Assembly: GCA_958298945.1 (NCBI GenBank)
Contig: OY282605.1
Span: forward strand, 24,468,811 to 24,532,810
From: Atherix ibis
Taxonomy: Eukaryota > Arthropoda > Insecta > Diptera > Athericidae
Direction of reading: 5' to 3'
DNA length: 64,000 nt
A model generated the notes under the pieces. That model made no database searches, had not been told where the DNA came from, and worked only from the letters and a program-made list of their open reading frames with translations. The translations under genes were made by a program, and so were the position numbers. Position 1 is the stretch's first letter. Each line of letters opens with the position of its first letter. Positions 11,591 to 23,260 of this stretch are shown piece after piece.

Positions 11591-12239
11591 TATTATCTGA
11601 GTTTGGGTTATGTACCACAAAAGACTTTTTTGGTCGAAGTGGTTTTGAGAATATGTGCCTCTTGCTCCCCTTCTAATATTTTTATTATTATTCATAGTAT
11701 CTCTTTAACTCGAAGAGAAATTCATATTCTATATGAGACGCAGATGGTTCTTTTCCCACTTACAAACTTCCCCTCTCCGCATCTATATTTGGAGTCATGG
11801 TTGGGAGCGGTATTGAGAGTATCTACGTTTTTAGGTAGGCTTAAGGAGGCGTCTGCCGACCCGTCTATCTACAAGACGGCTGCGTACTATGGAGAGCTGT
11901 GCGCAATAAAATCACCTTTTAGTCGACACTAAATCACCATCTTTACTAAAACCCTAGCCGCCCTTTAAGCTATGATAATAGTTTAGGACTATTATCCAAT
12001 CCTATGGCGTTCTGCTTACAATTCTGCATCTTTTAAGTGAATTGCAGCAAATCCGGATTCCTTTGCGGGCATAGTTCCTTCCATTGTTGAGCTTCTTCTA
12101 TTTCATAATTTCATTCCCAAGTGTTAAAAGAAACTAATTTGCTCCACAAATAACAAAAAACCAGCTTTGTTTAGTGAACTAATAAAGCCTCTTCCATACT
12201 ATACTTGAAGCTGACAATGGGCCCCAGGGTCGTGGTACT
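11591..12239. other. unassigned sequence
   Basis: Holds a 109-codon open stretch at 11603-11932 on the plus strand with no family motif that I recognise; probably chance or part of an old element. No repeats seen. Confidence 0.4.
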
Positions 12240-13100
12240 ATAAAGTGGCCTTTGGCTCATGCACAAGGGACTTTAATACAAACTATCGGGTTTTTCAATA
12301 GCAACTTGACACATTTGATTTCTTACTGTGAACGCACCCTTAAACAAATCAGTGCGCTGTCATTGTCAAAATACCTTTACAAGATCAAATTAACTCAAAA
12401 ACTAAAGCCGCTTGACCATATGAAGCGACGCACATTCTCAAATTGGGCTCTAGAGAAGTTTGCCGAAAATGACGACTTTCATCGCAAAATCATCTTCAGT
12501 GATGAAGCGCATTTTTGATTGAATGGCTTCGTCAACAAACAAAACATGCATTATTGGAGTGCTGCAAACCCTCATGTGCTTCATGAAACACCACTTCATC
12601 CACAAAAAGTGACTGTACACGTATGGTGAGGTTTTCATGCCGGTGGTGTCATTGGGCTATTTTTCTTCGTTGATGAAAATGATGGTGAACGCTACCGAGA
12701 CATGTTGCAGCGTTATTTCTTCGATCAATTGCATGGGCTGGATATCAGTGATATGTGGTTTCAACAAGACGGTGCTACATCCCACACAGTGGGACAAACA
12801 ATCGACTTATTGAAGTCCAAGTTCGGAGAACGTGTTATATCGAGACAGGGTCCTATCGATTGGCCGCCGAGATCTTGTGATTTAACACCTCTAAGCCTTT
12901 TTCTGTAGGGCTACGTTAAATCGATGGTCTATGCCAATAAGCCGGCGATGTTAGAGGACCTAAGAGCTAACATCGAACGAGAAATAGCGGTCATTCTCGT
13001 CGAATTGTGTGGCCGAGTCACCGAAAATTGTCTTTAACGAATTAACCGCTGCAAGCGTGCCCGTGGTGGACATATGAGAGAAGTCGAGTTCCATTCTTAA
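12240..13100 (+). pseudogene. DD41D-like IS630/Tc1 transposase, best-preserved relic
   Basis: Largely one reading frame with a few stops: KLTQKLKPLDHMKRRTFSNW, then IIFSDEAHF, stop, LNGFVNKQN (first aspartate near 12501), HPQKVTVHVW, FVDENDGERYRDMLQRYF, ISDMWFQQDGATSHTVGQT (second aspartate), and IDWPPRSCDLTPL at about 12848-12894. Counting from the aspartate of QQDG, 36 residues precede the D of CDL and 41 precede the position equivalent to the last D of LTPLD. The latter spacing matches DD41D (rosa-like) mariner relatives. Here that last position is serine (PLSLFL), so the catalytic triad is broken. The C-terminus reads GYVKSMVYANKPAMLEDLRA. I infer the other relics of this type in the window descend from the same broad family. 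Confidence 0.8.
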
Positions 13101-13149
13101 ATGGTTTGCGAGATATTTAAAAAAAAATTAGTCAAGTACTTATTCAAAA

Positions 13150-13700
13150 ACCCTTTAGATACTAAGACTGGTAATTTTTAAAAAATCGAGAAACCCATAA
13201 TCCTTAAGTTGCCGCTAGATGCTTCAAAGAAACATAGTCGGGAATAGCTTTCGAACAAGGATTGGAAAATTGATAGACGAAATTGAAAACTTTTTATAGT
13301 GAGACACTTAATGTAATGATGAATAAAATGACTTTGCTTTAATGATGAACATAAAAAGAGAGCATCGACAATCTTACGAAGCAATTTCGACTGAAATGAA
13401 ATGAGTATTTTTGAAGAGCTCTGAGTTTTGTGTATGGAATCCATGTCAATCAGTTGTTTAAGTACAGTTTTTTTTGTTGGAAAATTACGGAAGTATGCTG
13501 AGAATTGTTGCTAAATGCAGAGCGGACTGCATCATCTTCATATGTAGCCAAGAAAGTGTTGGTATAAATTGGAATATCGGATGTATAAATAGTGTAGACG
13601 ATGGGACCAAGTTAGCTGCCTTGTGGAACATCATCGAATATCGCTAAGATATTCGAGAATTCATTGGATTTGGTTTTTTTAGAAAAATCGATTGGAAAAA
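13150..13700 (-). pseudogene. jockey-like retrotransposon RT fragment
   Basis: The minus strand reads DDVPQGS, stop, LGPIVYTIYTSDIPIYTNTF and then ATYEDDAVRSA at about 13520-13660. This is RT motif C followed by a degenerate YADD active site (ADD is now EDD). Downstream it continues through KTQSSSKILISFQSKLLRKI, which resembles the C-terminal part of jockey ORF2 (the region after the RT thumb). Stops and deletions are present. It is in the same orientation as the other three jockey-type fragments in this window. Confidence 0.65.
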
Positions 13701-16052
13701 AATAATTTAAGTACAACGTTTTTTATATAAAAATAAACAATAAAAATTCTTTTTAAGTAAACATTTTTTTAAAAAATCTATTGAACGAGTGCTGATTAGT
13801 ACAATTTTTTTTTAAAGATAACATAAAATAAAATCGTAAACAATTCAGAATTTCCAGTAACTTTTAAGATCTTGAAAATGTTGATACTCATTTCCATGCT
13901 TAGAAACTCAAAATATCCTTACAAAAAAAAAAAAACTAAAATATGTCTGTAAAAATATTTCTGAAAAAAAAATATAAAATCAGCAAAAATTATTATTTAA
14001 TTGTTTTATTATTAATTGAAAAATAAACAATGCAAATTCATGTCGTTCTTAAGCAAAATATTTCATAAAATCTATTAAAGATAAAACAAATTTAATAGCA
14101 TAATTAAAACTTGAAATGGAATTTGAAGCCTTTTTAATAATATTTTCAGATACGTATAAGACTAAAATTAACTAATGAGCACACCATATGCCGTAAGAAA
14201 ATATGTTAGAAAACTTTGTACCGAAAATCTGATAAACATGAAACCCTCGAAAAAATTCTCGATAAATATCAAAAATGGAAAAACAAAATACTCGTACGTT
14301 CAGATATAAACATTAAAAGTAAAGTAAGTTTTCTTTTAGGAAGAAAACAACAAAAAACAATATCTTCAAATACACTCTTTTATAATGGTTGCTCCTTCAG
14401 AATTTTATTCAATTCAACGCTTAGGAATCATCCCTAAGATCATGGGCTAATGAATTTATTCCTATCAAGATGCCTGAGAAGTGTGAAATGAAAAAAATTC
14501 CCCCAAAAATTTAAACATGACTGCTTCTCTACGAAAACTTATTTTCCTATTTGAAGTTGCCTTTTAATAGGCAAAAGAAAAAAATCGATTGCAATAGAAG
14601 AAAATAAATAAAATAGAAATCAGAGAAAATCTTTACTTGTTCTTTTGAAAATCTTTTTCTGATAACAAAATTATACCAAATTAAAGATTTACTTTTTTTT
14701 CTTCTCTTTATCTTGAAAATTAGAATCAAGACAAAAGACATCTTGTTCCAACTAATAAGATTTTATTGTAATATTGTACAAGGGAAAAATAAAAACAACA
14801 GAAACAACGAAAATCTGAAATCAGAATACGGAAACAGAAAAATGAACAAAGTTCTTAGAATGAGAACAGTGGAAACACAAACAGGAGAAACGACAGAAAC
14901 ATTTTAAGTGTGTGAGGAACTTTGTTGCCATTGTTTCGTCGACTAGGCAATCCGATGAATTAAGTTTCTCAACTGAAGTGGATCATATTCTGTTAGATAA
15001 CCTAAACGATTCACATCAACCTAGATTAGCCGGAATAATTCCAGATAATTAAAAATGTTCTTCCCTTTTCCTAATAATCTATACGATAGACAATCGTGTG
15101 TATTGTGAGAGAATCCTTATTACAAAATGTGGGAGTACTTTTTGTTCTCGTTTAGTATACAATAATTTTTGTTCCTTTTGTACGTTTTACTGTTTCAAGA
15201 GTACACGATCGAAATAAGCAAAAATTGACCAGTCATTTTCTATTATTATTAAAGAAAAAATGTCCTGATAAATTGCTAGAAATTTTCTTTTCTCTTATTT
15301 TAATTAATTTCCCCCTTTTTTTTTAATAAAAAAAATATAAGAAAATATGATAATCATCACATTAATTTTAAATAATTCTTAATATTCAGCAAGGCAAAGA
15401 AAAAAGTGTTTCTCTGAAACAATTTCCCTTTTTTATATTTAGATCTTTTTTTTTTTTTTTTGTAAAAGAATTCTTTCATTTCTAATTTGAATAATTAAAG
15501 ATAAGTAAAAAAGAGTTTATTTAAAAAGAAAAGAAGGCTAATGATCATCTTTGATTTTATTGAAGAAGTTCGATAAGAAAAAATCTATAATCATAAAAGT
15601 TGGGAGAATATCTGTTCTTATAAGTTTATCTTTTTATATTAAGAAAATAATTCGAATCTTTTATAGGAAATTTTTTTTAATTTAGTAGATTTATTTCGAA
15701 TTAGTAGAAAAAAATAGATTTTTATTTTTATAAAGCACTGGGGGCACTTAATGAATGTCTTAGCCCATGTGGAAAAGGAATAAGGTTGTCAGATATTAAG
15801 CACTTAGCTTTTATTACAAATTTTTGTTAATTATTCAAAAAAGTTTCTTCTCTGAAAAAAAAAATAATTTTTGGCATTAAAAAATTAAATTTTAATTTAT
15901 TTGATTTTAAGCTTCAACTCGAAGCACACAACTTTCCAAAACAAATGCTAAGGAATATGCTAACAAATGCTAGGAAGCAATTCTAGTAAGTGTAAGCAAA
16001 TATTCACCGATCTATATGATAAGATTTGCATCAAACATGCGAGATATGCAAG
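13701..16052. other. unassigned AT-rich sequence
   Basis: About 2.3 kb of AT-rich sequence with many A and T runs. Short open stretches at 14216-14437, 14547-14741 and 14713-14907 show only lysine/phenylalanine-rich low complexity. Nothing supportable. Confidence 0.5.
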
Positions 16053-16054
16053 TA

Positions 16055-16740
16055 TTGGGTTGTTCGGAAAGAACAGAGGACTTAATTGTATTTTTTCAGA
16101 ACCAAGTTCACACTTAAGCCGCATAATCATATGTATTTTGACAGCTAAGATAGCGAAGCTTGCTCGATTGATTCTGCACAGTAGTTTTTGGTGAAAAATA
16201 GAATTTTCGGCATATTTTATTTTTTTAATATAGAAAAGATAAAAATGCTGTTCAAGCAAGAAACAAATTATCCGATGTATATGGAGAAGATGTGTTAAGT
16301 GAACGGCAGTGCCAAAAATGGTTTGCAAAATTTCGATCCGGCAATTTTGATATCAAAGAGGCACCACGTTCTGGTACGGTCATGATCATTTGAAACGGGT
16401 AGATTTAATCTCAAAGCTCCACATAGTATGGTTTCCTCATCTTCTTACGGAAAAAAAAATTGTGCCGTTGCATTGACGTTTGTCAAGAAAACGATCCATT
16501 TTTGAAGCGTATAATCGCTGGGGACGAGAAATGGGTTGTCTACAAAAATGTTAAGCTCAAAAGATCTTGGAGTAGAAAAGATGAACCGGCTCAAAGTCAA
16601 TATTCATCAAAAGAAGGTTATGCTTTCTGTTTAGTGAGATTTCAAAAGAATCGTTTATTTCGAGCTTCTATATAGCAACATAACGATCAATTCTGAAGTT
16701 GGACAAATTGAGTGATTCACTTGAAGAAAAAAGGTCAATA
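16055..16740 (+). mobile_element. truncated mellifera-like mariner
   Basis: Starts with a terminal repeat TTGGGTTGTTCGGAAAG at 16055, preceded by TA. The leader matches the corresponding end of the minus-strand mariner at 38.2-40.1 kb (shared TTAATTGTATTTTTTC, ACTTAAGCCGCATAATC). The transposase is decayed. Pieces visible are KFRSGNFDIKEAPRSG near 16327-16371, then LCRCIDVCQENDPFLKRIIA and GDEKWVVYKNVKLKRSWSRK at about 16460-16580. The sequence ends soon after, so the second and third catalytic blocks and the right terminal repeat are missing. Confidence 0.75.
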
Positions 16741-16749
16741 TATAAAATA

Positions 16750-16810
16750 TTGGGTTATCCGGGAAGTAAGTTTGTAATGAAACGAAACTTTTCGGTTTTT
16801 TTTCTTCAAT
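16750..16810 (+). mobile_element. isolated mellifera-like mariner end
   Basis: A second left-type terminal sequence TTGGGTTATCCGGGAAGTAA begins at 16750 after a TA, in the same orientation as the element at 16055. It matches the left end of the element at 38221. Only the end is recognisable before jockey-like sequence begins. Confidence 0.5.
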
Positions 16811-17400
16811 TCTAGATAGAAGATGACTATAAAAAATTAAGATCGGCGGATGATAGTCATCAATAGTACACAAATTGTGCGCAACTGAATCGACTAAAGT
16901 ATCACCCGCCTCTGAAGAAAATATAACATCCATCTGTCTACCCGTAATATTGCCGATGTTACAGATTTGGTGCAAACCCATTAGAGTAACTGCATCGAAG
17001 AACTGCGATTCCCCAACTGTACGGGAATTCATAGGGAGGCAGTATTCGTCATCCCAAATCATTATCCATCGGATATTGGGTATGTTAAACTAAGCTTAGT
17101 GTCGTAAGATCAAACAAACTACGACCGTCATTATCACCAAAACTGATAGAGTTAAGTCGAATATAAACGCACACCAATTAGAGTTTACACCTCTCAAAAG
17201 TGCGATATTCATGCAATAAGCACTCCCCTGTCACGTGTATTAAATCCTGAGTATCTATCCTTAAGGAAAATTATAACGTCATAGTATGAAGAAAGTGATG
17301 CTTGAAATAGATTGGTAGTTTTTATCCTTAATCCCCTTCCATTCTGATAGTAAAGGGATATTGTTTTTATTTTTTTTTTATGGGAAATAACGCCTATATA
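16811..17400 (-). pseudogene. jockey-like retrotransposon endonuclease fragment
   Basis: Read from high to low coordinates, the minus strand gives ISLYYQNGRGLRIKTTNLFQ (near 17290-17365), the conserved N-terminus of the apurinic-type endonuclease in jockey-clade ORF2. It then gives ASLSSYYDVIIF and, after internal loss, LMGLHQICNIGNITGRQMDV (near 16920-16985) and ending IDDYHPPILI, which holds the C-terminal SDH-like catalytic region in decayed form. The order is right for one endonuclease domain with a large internal deletion. No RT follows, so this is a 3'-truncated or rearranged fragment. Confidence 0.7.
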
Positions 17401-17769
17401 TTTAGTAATATTTTTTGTATGGGACGAGGTCATGGGTAATAATATTCTACGCCTAAAACTCCGATGAAACAACAATGTCAAATAAAGGAGTAGGCATCGT
17501 TATAAATAAATAACAAAAACCAGCACTTGAATTAAACGTCCGCACAATCCCAACGCCAAAACCAGAATGAAATGTTTATCTACAAACAAAGTTCCAAAAT
17601 TAATAGTTTTTTTTTTACATGTGACAAATATGAGGAGTTGCAGCAAAGTAATGAGAATATCAATGATAACGATCTGGCAACACTGCAGACATCTACTACT
17701 CGTAGCTTGAGCATTAGGGGTCATCATGTAACTGCATGACCCTATACAGACAGGATGATAGATGAAGTT

Positions 17770-18110
17770 GTGTTTTTGTAGTGCGTTACGAAAAATTTCG
17801 AGTTAGGCTTAGTGAATTTGAAAGTTTGGCTTACGAAAATGGGGAACATTCCTTATCAAGACCACGAGTTTTTCAAAGGAATAAAGCATGTTTGGAAGGC
17901 CGAGAAGCAATGAAAGGAAAACCTCGCCCATGAAGGCCTTCAACTTTGATCTTCAATATCGAAAACTAATGAGGTGCTCTGTGAGGTCACACCAACGATA
18001 AACGTTAAAACTGTTTAACTCACGATTTACTCACGATTTTATGATAAACCTCAGGGAGAAAATCAAAAGAATTTTGAGTTTTTATCGGAAAAGTGATTCC
18101 TGTATTTCAC
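17770..18110 (+). pseudogene. SETMAR-like mariner transposase N-terminal relic
   Basis: Reads ENGEHSLSRPRVFQRNKACL, then EGREAMKGKPRP and RPSTLIFNIEN across frames. This resembles the helix-turn-helix region (YGE-ALSRxRVFEWHKRFKEG...GRPST) of SETMAR-type mariner transposases. The catalytic domain is not recognisable. The two internally deleted elements at 24.2 and 56.8 kb lack exactly this N-terminal portion, but I see no terminal repeats linking it to them. Confidence 0.45.
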
Positions 18111-18344
18111 TAGTTCCTCAATTTAACTAATCTACGTCTGTATGACTTTTCGTTTTTTCTCCAAGATCAAAACGCACTACACAGTAGGACGTCATGGTAA
18201 TACTATCGATAATATATAATTGCAATTAAAGCCTTACAGGACCACTATGAAGACTGAAAACCCGATATAGCTATTAAAGTATAAAAATAATGTAAAATTG
18301 TTGTCACAAAATAATATTCAGAATCATTCTCATTTATATAAATA

Positions 18345-19621
18345 CGAGGGTCGTTCAATAAGTCCTTAGAAAATCCGAGAAATTGCGCTCGTAGTGTCGG
18401 TAAAGATTTTTTGTAAGTAGCATTATCGACAGGAAAGCTGTCAAAATTTCAGCTCGATCCATAGCGTAGGTCAATTTCTATCGTCGATTAAAGTTAACGA
18501 CATTTATTTGTGCATAACAATGGAAAAAAGCGAGTTTAGGGCTGTCATCAAACATCTCCATTTGAAAGGCTTAAGCCCGAAAGAAATCAAAGCCGAGTTG
18601 GATGCAGTTGATGGCACATCTGCACCGGTGTTTGCGACGGTTTACAATTGCGTGAATGAATTTAAACGTGGCCGTTCATCCACAAAAGATGAACATCGTT
18701 CAGGACGCCCAGTTGAAGTGTCTACTCCTGAAATCATCGACAAAATCCACGATCTGATTTTGAACGATCGGCGAATTAAAGTGCGCGAATTAGTTGAGGC
18801 CACGGGCATATCACAAGGTACAGTCGCTTCAATTTTGCATGAAAAATTGTCTGTGAAAAAAATTTAGGCAAGATGGGTGCCGCGTTTGCTTTCAGAGGAG
18901 AATAAGCGCAATCGTGCAGTGGACTCTGAGGCTATGTTGGCACTCTTTCATCGCAATCCTGCCGAATTCCTTTGTCTATATGTCACTGTGGACGAAACCT
19001 GGATACACTACTACACTCCAGAAACGAAGAGACAGTCATCACAGTGGATTTTCAAGGGTGAACGGGCTCCGAAGAAGGCAAAAACTGTGCCATCGGCCGG
19101 CAAGGTGATGGCCACGGTCTTTTGGGATTCGCAGGGCATCATTTTTATCGACTACTTGGAAAAAGGAAAAACAATAACAGGAGCGTATTACGCGTCGTTA
19201 TTGCAACGGTTGAGCGAGGAAATCAAAGGGAAACGCCCCCATCTGAAGAAGAAAAAAATCCTCTTGCATCAGGACAATGCACGTGTGCACACCTGCGCTG
19301 TTTCCATGGCCAAAATTGTGGAATTGTTGCAGCATCCCGCTTATTCACCAGATTTGGTCCCGAGTGACTATTTGCTTTTCCCCAATCTGAAGAAATGGCT
19401 TGGCGGACGACGGTTCACTTCCAACGAGGACGTCATTGCTCAAGCGGATGAGTATTTTGCAGAACTTCCGAAATCCTATTTTTTGGACGGGATAAAAATT
19501 TTGGAAAAACGGTTGGAAAAGTGTATAGAGCTAAAAGAAGATTATGTTGAAAAATAAATTTTTTTTTTTTTAAAAACAGTTTTTTTCCATTTTTTTCTAA
19601 GGACTTATTGAACGACCCTCG
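18345..19621 (+). mobile_element. irritans-like mariner, copy 1 (complete ends)
   Basis: A 1277-bp element with near-perfect inverted repeats of about 28 bp beginning CGAGGGTCGTTCAATAAGTC at each end, flanked by TA at 18343-18344 and 19622-19623. Length, TIRs and TSD are all typical of mariner. It is the best-preserved element of the window. Copies 2 (25.8 kb) and 3 (54.9 kb) are in the same orientation. Confidence 0.95.
18520..19557 (+). pseudogene. mariner transposase, irritans/Himar-like, one stop codon
   Basis: The ATG at 18520 gives MEKSEFRAVIKHLHLKGLSP, matching the Himar1-type N-terminus. A helix-turn-helix region follows (FKRGRSSTKDEHRSGRPVEV, then RELVEATGISQGTVASILHE). The catalytic aspartates are VDETWIHYY (first), LLHQDNARVH (second) and YSPDLVPSDY (third). 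The C-terminus is IELKEDYVEK. Only one stop interrupts the frame: TAG at 18865-18867, where the other copies have TCG (serine). In addition 12 bp present in copies 2 and 3 (AGAATGGAATTG-like) are missing after VEL. The second and third aspartates are therefore 30 residues apart instead of the family's 34. That deletion alone would be expected to disable the enzyme. About 345 codons in total. Confidence 0.93.
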
Positions 19622-19623
19622 TA

Positions 19624-20099
19624 TAATTTTATTCTCAAGTAATTTTTTATCAATACAATAGATGGTTTTAATGAAATATAGCAAAAATTCGAACAGAAAA
19701 CTTTTTATTGTGTGCATGTAAGGTCTCTGAGATAAAAACAAGAGGCTATTTTGTAACTTCACGTTCCATTTTTATGAATCCTATTAGAAATGCTTAAGAA
19801 AATTAAGGAGGGGACTTTTAAAAGGGCTCTTTAGGTCTAGGAGCTCAACAAATGAAAGCAATTCAAAAGTAGTCTATTTGTCTAGAACAAGACGATAAAC
19901 CACCATCCATCCACCAGACCCAATACCTTATAAACGCAATTCAACATTTTCGAAGCTCATCAAACATTATCGAATACAGATGAGAACCGAGTCATTTCAT
20001 GAAAATTTAATATACTGAGAAATTTTGGTCTCAACTATGGTCTTAATTGCCCATATTTATTTATGGAAAGTGTAAGTTTTATTTAGTAAGATTCCACAT
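19624..20099. other. unassigned AT-rich sequence
   Basis: Nothing recognised on either strand. Confidence 0.4.
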
Positions 20100-20560
20100 T
20101 TGAATTCGCAATGTTAACCACTAATAAATTGCTTGTCAGAAAAGAATATTGTATGTTCATAGACAGCTGCATCTGTGAGCTTAAGTGTGGCACCACCCAA
20201 TCTATCAAGCAAGTCTAGGAAAGAAATAAGCACAGTTAAATCTAGACAGCTAGGTGGGCTTATTGAGATAATCCCTTTTCGACATAATTTGGTCAGGTAA
20301 CAATGTTCGTAGAATTTTCATTATAGAATGAGCAGTGGTGTGCGATGTAGGATCGGTTCTGTTTGGACCACATGTCTTCCAAACCCAACTGATATCCATT
20401 TCACGCATGAAAACGTTCTGTAGCATCTCCGTTTATCGCTCACGAATAATTGTAATAGATTTGCTAACAGCAGCCTCAATTAAAAGTGCGGCCCACGCAC
20501 CCCTTCATATAGGCACTCAAAGAATGTGTAAGGGTAGTTCGTAATTTACCTTCAGATTTT
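20100..20560 (-). pseudogene. IS630/Tc1-type transposase relic
   Basis: On the minus strand, in mixed frames, a run resembling DMWSKQN...SYIAHH (from DMWFQQDGATSHTA) appears near 20315-20380. LPDQIMSKRDYLNKPT follows (from the FPGRIISKRGDINWP stretch), then PPSCLDLTV (from PPRSCDLTP) near 20190-20250. The order and spacing fit the second and third catalytic blocks of the DD41D-like relics. Heavily decayed, so moderate confidence. Confidence 0.5.
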
Positions 20561-21419
20561 TACATCCCCGGAAGGGGCTATTTTGCCTATCAACGGAAAT
20601 GTATTTCCTTACTCATTATTAGTTTTCTATAAAAATAAAGGTCTTAACATTAAATCTTCCGAATTTTTCACGTTATTGTCAAAGCGTCACAGTTATTGAT
20701 GAATAAAACTTTATAATAATTTTACTACGTTTACTCTCTCCAACTGAGTTGTATATCGACTAACAGAATAACCGGTAACCAAAATGGCAACAAAATAAAG
20801 TTGTGAAGCCATTCTAAAAACATTCTCGATTAAAGTTAAATTTAACTTTTTAGATAATTATGGCATAAAATTAATTAACAAAAAAAAAAGTTCATATAAC
20901 TTAAGTTTTGCAATAATTTTCTCTAATGATTTCTTGAAGACATCAAAAGTTATGAAAACCAACCCGGAGGCTGTCGCTATTATTTAATGATAGATATTTT
21001 CTGAAAGAGTTATTAAAATAAACCAACTCATTAAATTCCAAAGAATAATTTTCGAAATTCTATCAACAGTGAGGTTATTTATATTCATGAAATGACTAAT
21101 AATTATTTATTCAACAAAATTCGAATCAATATTTGATAATCAATCAAATATTAATTAGAATTTTATTAAATAAATAATTATAAGTTTTAAGAAAATTGAA
21201 TTTTATTGTTCCATCAATACAATAAAAAGGATTATCCATTTGGCGCTTTGGAAAGCACAAGTTCGTATAACATTTGTCAAAACAATGAAATTGTTGAGGA
21301 TATATTTATTAAAAATTTTATTAAAAATTATTGTATTAAACTTTCAAATAAATATGTTAAGATAAGAAGAAGATACGCCAATTGGATAATGATTTTTTGA
21401 AACCAAATTTCTTCAATAA
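20561..21419. other. unassigned AT-rich sequence
   Basis: AT-rich sequence without recognised genes or repeats. Confidence 0.4.
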
Positions 21420-21905
21420 TGCAGCTCATTGTTCGCTCAATAGATACGTCAATAAGTAAAGGCTCTAAAAATCTACAAGTGATCGTAGAGATGCTAATGT
21501 TTCCTCGGAAAGTTACTGTCTAGTGTGTATTTTAGGCGCAAAGTGATAACTGCCTTTTTTCTACAACTTGAAGATTTTATCTGAATCATATGTGGTTTCA
21601 ACATAAAGGGCACTATGAGCCACACAACACCACACATTTTGGAAAAACTTTGCAGCCTTTATTGATGAGAATTTTTAACGTCAGTTAGCATCCTAAATCG
21701 TGAGATTTAATCCGTTGGACTTTTTTTGTAAAGCTACGCAAATTATCTGCTATGATAGTCTTGTCAAAAGTATTGATAATTTGTTCGTTAGCTAAAATTT
21801 AAAGACTATACAATGAATCTTCGTTCAGTTTTGTTGCTTCTGGTAGCACTATTGCCAGAAGATTTCATCGATAACACTTCGTCGATCGTACCATACGATG
21901 GTGTA
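21420..21905 (+). pseudogene. DD41D-like transposase relic
   Basis: Starts with AHCSLNRYVNK (from DEAHFWLNGYVNK), later MWFQHKGHYEPHN (from MWFQQDGATCHTA) near 21590-21630, then a decayed SCDLTPLDFFL block (ATCCGTTGGACTTTTTTTGT, near 21707-21730). A C-terminal part includes LVKSIDNLFVS. The last 165 bp recur at 25.28 and 42.70 kb. All catalytic blocks are broken. Confidence 0.6.
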
Positions 21906-22494
21906 CGAGCCTTAGATTAAAGAATACCTGGATAGGCCCTTACCGTATATGTATACGCAATTTTGTGTAAGAATTACATGCCAAGCGGCGAGAATTCGCA
22001 TTTATCACATAGCTTTTTGTGGATATTTTTATGTAGATATGACACTCACTGCCATCTAGTTCTCGTAATAGAAAATTATTACATTGCAAAAGCCTAATTT
22101 ATATTCTTTTTAATTCACTTATTAAAAAGAAAAATACAATTTAAACACAACGATTGGCAATTTTTATTTTTTTTACAATCTTTTGATATGAAATGGAATT
22201 CTATTTTAGGTTTAATATTGATTTCGTAAATATCATTCAAATATAAACCGCCTCAATTTTGTGGACTTTCGGAGAGTTTTACAACCTGCCATTCTCCATG
22301 AAAGTGATTACAACTCGAACTAATATAACTAGCGGTGTCATTTTGGTATTTGTCATTGATAAAAATAATAAAGTGTTGAAAGTGAAATTTAAAATGTTGT
22401 TTTTATGTATTACAAAGTATTTAAAAAAAAGTAAGTATATTTATAAATAGTTTTAATATTGATAACATTTAATAAGAAGTTTTTATTACAGAAA

Positions 22495-22562
22495 ATGAAG
22501 TGTTTCGTGAAAAATTGTTTTTCCTACAATTACATGAGGAAGCCGGGAATTTCTTTCTTTCG
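22495..22562 (+). CDS. THAP-domain exon of a transposase (partial)
   Basis: The ATG at 22495 gives MKCFVKNCFSY, then MRKPGISFFR, ending at 22562 directly before GTAAGT (22563). The pattern C-x3-4-C followed some residues later by PGISFFRFP-like sequence is the N-terminal half of a THAP (C2CH) DNA-binding domain, and known THAP genes often have an intron at this point. The stretch TTTTATTACAG immediately upstream is a plausible 3' splice site, so this would be an internal first coding exon behind a 5' noncoding exon. I cannot find the exon with the remaining C-x2-H and the catalytic region. The copy at 34.6 kb keeps the first few codons in degraded form. Confidence 0.6.
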
Positions 22563-23053
22563 GTAAGTTGACATCTGTAGTTTTAGTAAATAAAATAACA
22601 AAAATTTTATTTGTGATGTGCCTAAATGGGTTTAAGTGATATATTTAATCCAAAAAGTGGTGAAAAAGTGAAAAGTTCGGCATTGAACAAATGTAAACAA
22701 ATCCGATGTTGACAGTTCAATGTTTACCAGAAAATAGTACAGTGCCGGTGTACGTAAAGTGTGTGTAAGAAAGTTTAAGGGACCGAATTTTTCAGTCTAT
22801 TTTTCATTGCTGTTTTCATTGTGTTAAAATAAATAAAGTATATTCTTCGGAAGGCTTATTATTTAAATAAATTTGTTTTGCTTGCTCTATTAGACCATAT
22901 TATAATGGATTTACTACATAATATTGTTTTTTTTTTAGAATATTAGTTACTAATTTTTTAAGTACATAAAATTTTTCTTCTTATTGTGCACATAATTGTT
23001 GAAATATCTAATAAATAAATAAATAATATTTTAAAATAGAATACTGTGTTTTA

Positions 23054-23260
23054 TTATAAATTTCCAAAACTAATTCCATCAAACAACAAAATCCGCAATA
23101 TTAAAAAATCTATCCGTTTACGCATAAATGGCATCGCATATGAAAATGGTTTTGAACGAACCGCTTCAATCGCATCCTGAAGTTTAAAATTGGCTCCCAA
23201 TGGTTTACGCTGTTTCTGTTGTATTGCATGTGTGTGCGTTCTACGAATGTATTGCCACAA
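23054..23260 (-). CDS. hypothetical minus-strand open stretch with HTH-like motif
   Basis: A 68-codon open stretch inside the THAP element, convergent with its exon. It ends at a TAA followed by AATAAA on the minus strand near 23050. The middle part, KLQDAIEAVRSKPFSYA, resembles the first helices of a Pipsqueak/pogo-type helix-turn-helix, but the expected second half is not there. It could be the last exon of a second gene carried by the element, or chance. Offered as a weak call only. Confidence 0.25.
   Translation of the reverse strand: MWQYIRRTHTHAIQQKQRKPLGANFKLQDAIEAVRSKPFSYAMPFMRKRIDFLILRILLFDGISFGNL

Noticed and set aside
11603..11932. 109-codon open stretch downstream of the RNase H relic
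   Set aside because: No recognisable domain and no supporting splice or transcript signals; left as unassigned sequence.
16655..17062. 135-codon minus-strand open stretch as a host gene
   Set aside because: Its sequence (LMGLHQICNI, DDYHPPILI) is a decayed jockey-type endonuclease, and its 3' part is mariner sequence read in antisense.
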